DNA from: JBFLVT01 sp036804525 | GTDB taxonomy: Bacteria > Bacillota > Desulfotomaculia > Desulfotomaculales > JASEER01 | Reading direction: 5' to 3' | DNA length: 29,443 bases | NCBI GenBank assembly: GCA_036804525.1 | Contig: DAIRSE010000028.1 | Span: 1 to 29,443, forward strand | Part shown: in pieces, positions 26,198 through 29,443 of the stretch | Layout: the number at the start of each line of letters is the position of its first letter | How positions within the stretch are numbered: the stretch's first letter is position 1 | The notes under the pieces: generated by a model | Database searches by the model: none | Told to the model about the DNA's origin: nothing | Seen by the model: only the letters and a program-made list of their open reading frames with translations | Position numbers and translations under genes: made by a program

Positions 26198-26347
26198 TTG
26201 GAACTTAGTCTCGCTGAGGCAGTCTTTCAGGGCTTCCCGGAAATGGCCGCGGTCTGGTTTCTGGTTTTTGCCCTGCTCGGCTTTCCCTGGCGCATTGGAC
26301 CGCTGTTCCTGCTGGCGGCCCTCTCCCCGGGAATAGTCTCACCGTGA
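26198..26347 (+). CDS. 49-residue membrane micro-protein coupled to the sensor kinase
   Basis: A TTG-initiated frame of 49 codons behind a perfect AGGAGGG. Its TGA stop overlaps the GTG start of the kinase in the sequence GTGA, the hallmark of translational coupling. The product has an acidic N terminus (MELSLAEAVFQGFPEM), then two hydrophobic stretches ('AAVWFLVFALLGF' and 'IGPLFLLAALSPGIV') split by a Trp-Arg turn, so one or two membrane helices. I do not recognise a family. Being first in a transcript with the kinase under an apparent sigma-H/Spo0A promoter, it may be a membrane partner or leader that sets kinase dosage. Alternatively it is only a leader peptide; its amino-acid composition favours a real membrane protein. 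Confidence 0.65.
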   Translation: MELSLAEAVFQGFPEMAAVWFLVFALLGFPWRIGPLFLLAALSPGIVSP

Positions 26348-27798
26348 TCCTGCAACGCATCATCGACCTGTCAGGCTGGGCTCGGGTCCGTCCGTGGCCG
26401 CTGAAGGGCGTGCTCTTCGCCGCCCTTGCGGCGGCGGGCCTGCTGGCGATCACCTTCTTCACCGGAGGGCACGCCAGCCCGTACAAGGCCCTGGTCATCT
26501 GCGCCGCGGTCTTAACCGCCCTGCACTTCGGCTGGCGCACGAGTCTTCTTGCGGCCTTCCTGGTGATGGTCCCGCACATGGTTCTTGACCGGGCGGCAGG
26601 CCTTCAGGACCTGCGCTCCGCGGCGGGCGAGGACTTTTTTCTGCTCGCCGTCAGCTGCACCGTCGGCTGGCTGGTCGGCAACATCTGCGAAATCAACCGC
26701 AACCTCGCTCGGGATCTGGTCAAGGAACGCTCTTTTCTGGAAACGGTCATCAATGTCGCCCCCAGCGGCCTCTTCGTGCTTGACGCGGACGGCGCGGTAG
26801 TCTACGCTAACAAAACGATCGACGCCATGCTCGGACGCAGTGTCGCAGGCTTGAACTGCCGTGATCTCCAAGACCTTGGCCTTTTGCTGGACGGCGACGG
26901 CGCCGGGACCAAGGAGTATCTGCGTGCGGGAAGACCGGTGACGGGTGTTCCCGGTCAGCTCATTCGCGGCGACGAGGTCCGGGAACTGGAAGGCGACTAT
27001 GTTCCGCTTCAATCGCCTGACGACACCGGGGCCGTTCTGGTGATCGTCCGTGATGTCACAGAGCGGCGCCGGGCGGCCACATTATCCACCGTGGGGCAGA
27101 TGGCCGCCGGCCTGGCCCACGAAATCCGGAACCCGCTCGCCGGAATCCGCGGCTTTGCCCAGCTGATCAGCGAACGTGACGCCAATGAGCCCATCGGCAA
27201 GATCCTTCCTTACGTACACACCATGATCCAGGAGTGCGACCGGGTCAACAGGCTGCTCACCGAATTCCTGGCCTTCGCCAGACCCAAAAACGCGGTTATC
27301 AAACCGGTGGAGCTGAATCTGGTTGTTATTTCGGCGGCCGGCATGGCCAATACGACAGCCGCGATGTCCGATACGACCCTGGAGGTCCACCTGGGCGACA
27401 TCCCGACGATCAGCGGCGACCGCGACAAGCTCCTCCAGCTGACGCTGAACCTTTTGCACAACGCCATCGAAGCCGCCGGCCGCAACGGCTATGTCAAGAT
27501 CAGCACCGGCCTGGACAACGGTCAAGTCTTCCTGCGCGTCTGTGACAACGGTCCCGGCATTCCGGCGGAGATCCGGGAGAAAATCTTCCAGCCCTTTTTT
27601 ACCACCAGGGACGAGGGGACAGGCCTGGGATTGGCCATTTCCGAGCTCATCACCCGCGAACACGGGGCACGCATTGATCTCCACTCCGGCAGCAAAGGGA
27701 CGACATTCACGGTCTGGTTTAAGGCAGACGGGGAAATATCCCAGACTCAAGAATCCCAATGCTTCCCAGAAACCCGGTCCTGCCAGCTCCCATATTAA
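26344..27798 (+). CDS. PAS-domain membrane histidine kinase, sporulation-kinase-like
   Basis: A 484-residue sensor kinase starting at GTG 26344, which overlaps the preceding stop. Residues ~20-115 form three to four hydrophobic segments with little extracellular sequence. A PAS domain spans ~130-240 ('APSGLFVLDADGAVVYANK'). The HisKA dimerisation domain carries H259 in 'LAHEIRNPLAG'. The HATPase has the N box around N373 ('LLHNAIEAAG'), G1 'DNGPGIP' (401-407) and G2 'GTGLGLAI' (425-432). The 'HEIRNPLAGIRGFAQLI' H-box and single PAS are typical of the NtrB/Kin group that feeds Spo0A directly or through a phosphorelay in Bacillota. No response regulator is adjacent (orphan kinase). Together with its sigma-H-like promoter this suggests a sporulation input, which remains inference. 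The last ~25 residues are unconserved. Confidence 0.9.
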   Translation: MILQRIIDLSGWARVRPWPLKGVLFAALAAAGLLAITFFTGGHASPYKALVICAAVLTALHFGWRTSLLAAFLVMVPHMVLDRAAGLQDLRSAAGEDFFLLAVSCTVGWLVGNICEINRNLARDLVKERSFLETVINVAPSGLFVLDADGAVVYANKTIDAMLGRSVAGLNCRDLQDLGLLLDGDGAGTKEYLRAGRPVTGVPGQLIRGDEVRELEGDYVPLQSPDDTGAVLVIVRDVTERRRAATLSTVGQMAAGLAHEIRNPLAGIRGFAQLISERDANEPIGKILPYVHTMIQECDRVNRLLTEFLAFARPKNAVIKPVELNLVVISAAGMANTTAAMSDTTLEVHLGDIPTISGDRDKLLQLTLNLLHNAIEAAGRNGYVKISTGLDNGQVFLRVCDNGPGIPAEIREKIFQPFFTTRDEGTGLGLAISELITREHGARIDLHSGSKGTTFTVWFKADGEISQTQESQCFPETRSCQLPY

Positions 27799-27836
27799 GC
27801 ACGAAGAACAAACGATTTGAAGAACCCATAAACCAT

Positions 27837-27865
27837 TTGTGAAAAAACCAGAATTGACCTACACT
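27837..27865 (+). promoter_or_regulatory. Possible promoter of the phosphodiester-glycosidase gene
   Basis: TTGTGA (27837-27842), a 17-bp spacer and TACACT (27860-27865) each match the vegetative consensus at 4 of 6 positions and lie 21 nt before the start. No terminator is visible after the kinase gene, so read-through is also possible. Confidence 0.3.
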
Positions 27866-27872
27866 CATTTTC

Positions 27873-27880
27873 AAAGGAGG
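27873..27880 (+). promoter_or_regulatory. Ribosome binding site fixing the GTG start of the phosphodiester-glycosidase-like protein
   Basis: AAAGGAGG lies 6 nt before GTG at 27887. The in-frame GTG at 27839 has no such site and would place 16 polar residues ahead of the signal peptide. Confidence 0.75.
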
Positions 27881-27886
27881 AGTATC

Positions 27887-29248
27887 GTGTCTTTCATCCG
27901 CTTCGTTGTAGCGCTTTTCCTGTTTCTTGCCTCGTGCAGTCCCGCTTCCGCGCAAACCCCCAATTATAACGGAATCATACACCATCACCAGCTGTTTATC
28001 CCGCTCCGTGGGGTTTTCCAGGAACTCAACTCGGAAGTATCCTGGAACTCATCGGCAAAGACAGTGAAGATTACTAACGCCCAGAGAGAAATCATCCTTA
28101 AGGTGGGAAATCGTGAAGTAAATGTTTCTGGTTCGCTTCTAACGCTCGAATGCCCTCCACTCCTGCAAAACAACACCGTTTACGTCCCCCTGCGTTTCTG
28201 CGCCGAAACCTTGGGGAGCCAGGTAAGCTGGGACCCATCAGCAAAACAAGCTCTTATCGTTTATGCTGATAAAACAATTAAAGTCAAAACCAGCAACAAC
28301 GGTAACGCGGTAAGGTCCTATACCAGACAGATTGGCGGCATTACAGCCAACATTGTTGAAATTCCGGCCGGTTCTCTGCAGGCCGATGTTGTGCTGGGCC
28401 AGAACCGCGTAGGCGGGATAGAGGAATTAGGGTCGATGGCCTCCCGTTCGGGAGCCGTGGTCGCCATTAACGGCACGTTCTTTGAGGCATACGGGGGTAT
28501 CCCGGAACCATGGGGCACCTTGATAAAGAACGGACAGGTTATCCATATCGGTAATACAGGTACCGCCGTAGGCATTACGAAAGATGGGACGGCTAAGTTT
28601 GCCCAGGCACGGATCTCCGTAGAAGGTATGATTAACGGCAACTACGGGTGGTACGCTTACGGCTTTAATCGTACCCCTAAAAACTCGGGAGCGTTCATCT
28701 TCACTTCGGAACGGGGCACACGGCTCGGCTTTGCCTCCGGCACGTCTGTTGTTGTTTCAGGCGGGAGGGTGACCCGGATTGTTCAGGGTCAGGATGTGGC
28801 CATCCCTTCCGACGGCTACGTACTGAACTTCTCCGGAGGAGAGGAGTATCTGGGACACCGCTTTAAGGTCGGCGATACGGTAGACTACCGTGTAGTCATC
28901 GACTGTAATGGCGGTGATTGGAGCGACGTTGTAACGGCTGTAGGAGCCGGTCCTCGACTGGTAACCAATGGTGTGGTAACCGTCAATCCGGCCGCCGAAG
29001 GCTTTTCCAGCCCCAAGATCCTGACGATGGCGGGGGCAAGGAGCGCCATCGGCGTTAAGTCCGACGGAACGATCCTGTTGGTGACTGTTCCTGGTGCCAC
29101 CATCGAAAAGCTAGCTGTCATAATGCAGCAGCTTGGTGCTTATAACGCCATGAACCTTGACGGAGGGGCTTCCTCGGGCCTCTGGCTGAAGGGCAAGTAC
29201 ATTACCAAACCCGGAAGGCTTTTAAGCAACGCCTTGGTGTTTAGTTAA
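27887..29248 (+). CDS. Exported copper-amine-oxidase-like domain plus phosphodiester glycosidase (NAGPA/DUF2233) protein
   Basis: A 453-residue exported protein. Residues 1-22 are a signal sequence; LASC at 14-17 fits a lipobox, while PASA-Q at 19-23 fits ordinary signal peptidase cleavage, so it may be a lipoprotein or fully secreted. Residues ~37-127 are a copper-amine-oxidase N-terminal-like stalk domain ('PLRGVFQELNSEVSWNSSAK', 'VYVPLRFCAETLGSQVSWD'), with the first strand pair shortened. Residues ~150-452 are the NAGPA-type domain: 'AVVAINGTFFEAYGGIPEP', 'AVGAGPRLVTNG', 'ARSAIGVKSDGTILLVTVPG', 'NAMNLDGGASSGLW' and 'RLLSNALV'. This fold removes or hydrolyses sugar-phosphodiester linkages; in bacteria several members act on cell-wall or exopolysaccharide material. 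Its true substrate is unknown. It follows the kinase by 88 bp. Confidence 0.88.
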   Translation: MSFIRFVVALFLFLASCSPASAQTPNYNGIIHHHQLFIPLRGVFQELNSEVSWNSSAKTVKITNAQREIILKVGNREVNVSGSLLTLECPPLLQNNTVYVPLRFCAETLGSQVSWDPSAKQALIVYADKTIKVKTSNNGNAVRSYTRQIGGITANIVEIPAGSLQADVVLGQNRVGGIEELGSMASRSGAVVAINGTFFEAYGGIPEPWGTLIKNGQVIHIGNTGTAVGITKDGTAKFAQARISVEGMINGNYGWYAYGFNRTPKNSGAFIFTSERGTRLGFASGTSVVVSGGRVTRIVQGQDVAIPSDGYVLNFSGGEEYLGHRFKVGDTVDYRVVIDCNGGDWSDVVTAVGAGPRLVTNGVVTVNPAAEGFSSPKILTMAGARSAIGVKSDGTILLVTVPGATIEKLAVIMQQLGAYNAMNLDGGASSGLWLKGKYITKPGRLLSNALVFS

Positions 29249-29443
29249 GGAAGTGTGTTTGTTTTGAGCTGTCTTTCCGATAGACTTCTTATCGACCATC
29301 TTGAGCAACTCCTCTTCCTCCCGTAAGCCGAGTCTTGGACAGCTCTAGCTTACAGGATGGAGTTCTCAGGGTGGTCAACTTTTATGTTAGACCCTCATCC
29401 TGCAAAATGCAGCACCACAGACAATGAAAAAGGGCGTCAGTGT
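29249..29443. other. Window end: no recognisable gene
   Basis: I find no convincing coding frame here. The segment contains a short CGATA/TATCG hairpin after the glycosidase gene, a CAGGATG/CATCCTG inverted pair (29352-29358 and 29395-29401) and a CTGCA-AAA-TGCAG stem (29400-29412). The block around GGTGGTCAACTTTTATGTTAGAC vaguely resembles the ends of IS21-type insertion sequences, but without flanking sequence this is a guess. Confidence 0.3.

Noticed and set aside
26082..26336. An 84-codon plus-strand frame overlapping the micro-ORF before the kinase.
   Set aside because: No ribosome site, and it covers the sigma-H-like promoter; the TTG frame with AGGAGGG explains the region better.

Overview
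This is a gene-dense, GC-rich (roughly 60%) stretch that looks like a monoderm, endospore-forming Bacillota genome of the Desulfotomaculia/Moorellia type. The evidence is: an S-layer homology (SLH) domain tail, several Gram-positive-style lipoproteins, copper-amine-oxidase-like stalk domains on secreted proteins, strong AGGAGG ribosome binding sites with frequent GTG/TTG starts, a sporulation-kinase-like histidine kinase behind a sigma-H-type promoter, and a chemoreceptor behind a sigma-D-type promoter. The species assignment is inference; no rRNA is present.

Layout. Bases 1-246 hold the end of an SLH-domain protein, closed by a strong terminator. From 406 to about 14.5 kb, everything is on the minus strand and reads leftward as an envelope/secretion locus. 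It runs: a BTAD/SARP-type transcriptional regulator (14498-12411); a 1054-residue secreted multidomain protein (12268-9104); a four-gene run of LolA-like lipoprotein, zinc-ribbon RDD membrane protein, 329-residue membrane protein and zinc-ribbon DUF4870-like membrane protein (8947-5853); a highly structured RNA/terminator element; two small lipoproteins and a truncated paralogue (5727-4107); and a 1214-residue secreted CARDB-repeat protein (4050-406). Direct repeats of TTTTGACG with an 11-bp period lie at almost the same distance (53 and 56 nt) upstream of two of these genes. They are candidate binding sites for the SARP-type regulator encoded next door.

From 14.8 to 19.1 kb are a B12-binding radical SAM protein (divergent from the regulator), a Cof-type HAD phosphatase on the minus strand, and a methyl-accepting chemotaxis protein with its own sigma-D-like promoter. 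A bidirectional terminator separates the chemoreceptor from the convergent excinuclease cluster uvrB-uvrA-uvrC (26029 to 19130, minus strand).

From 26.1 kb to the end the plus strand carries a 49-codon membrane micro-ORF (TTG start) whose stop overlaps the GTG start of a PAS/HisKA sensor kinase with no adjacent response regulator. Their shared upstream region has a near-consensus sigma-H promoter overlapped by an exact Spo0A-box heptamer. A secreted or lipid-anchored protein with a copper-amine-oxidase-like domain and a phosphodiester-glycosidase (NAGPA) domain follows. The last 195 bases contain no recognisable gene.

The most interesting items are the micro-ORF/kinase pair with its sigma-H/Spo0A control region, the SARP gene with matching 11-bp direct repeats, an apparently unnamed three-copy secreted repeat (GGWA and RYDK motifs exactly 27 residues apart), and the three-way-junction RNA element at 5771-5843.
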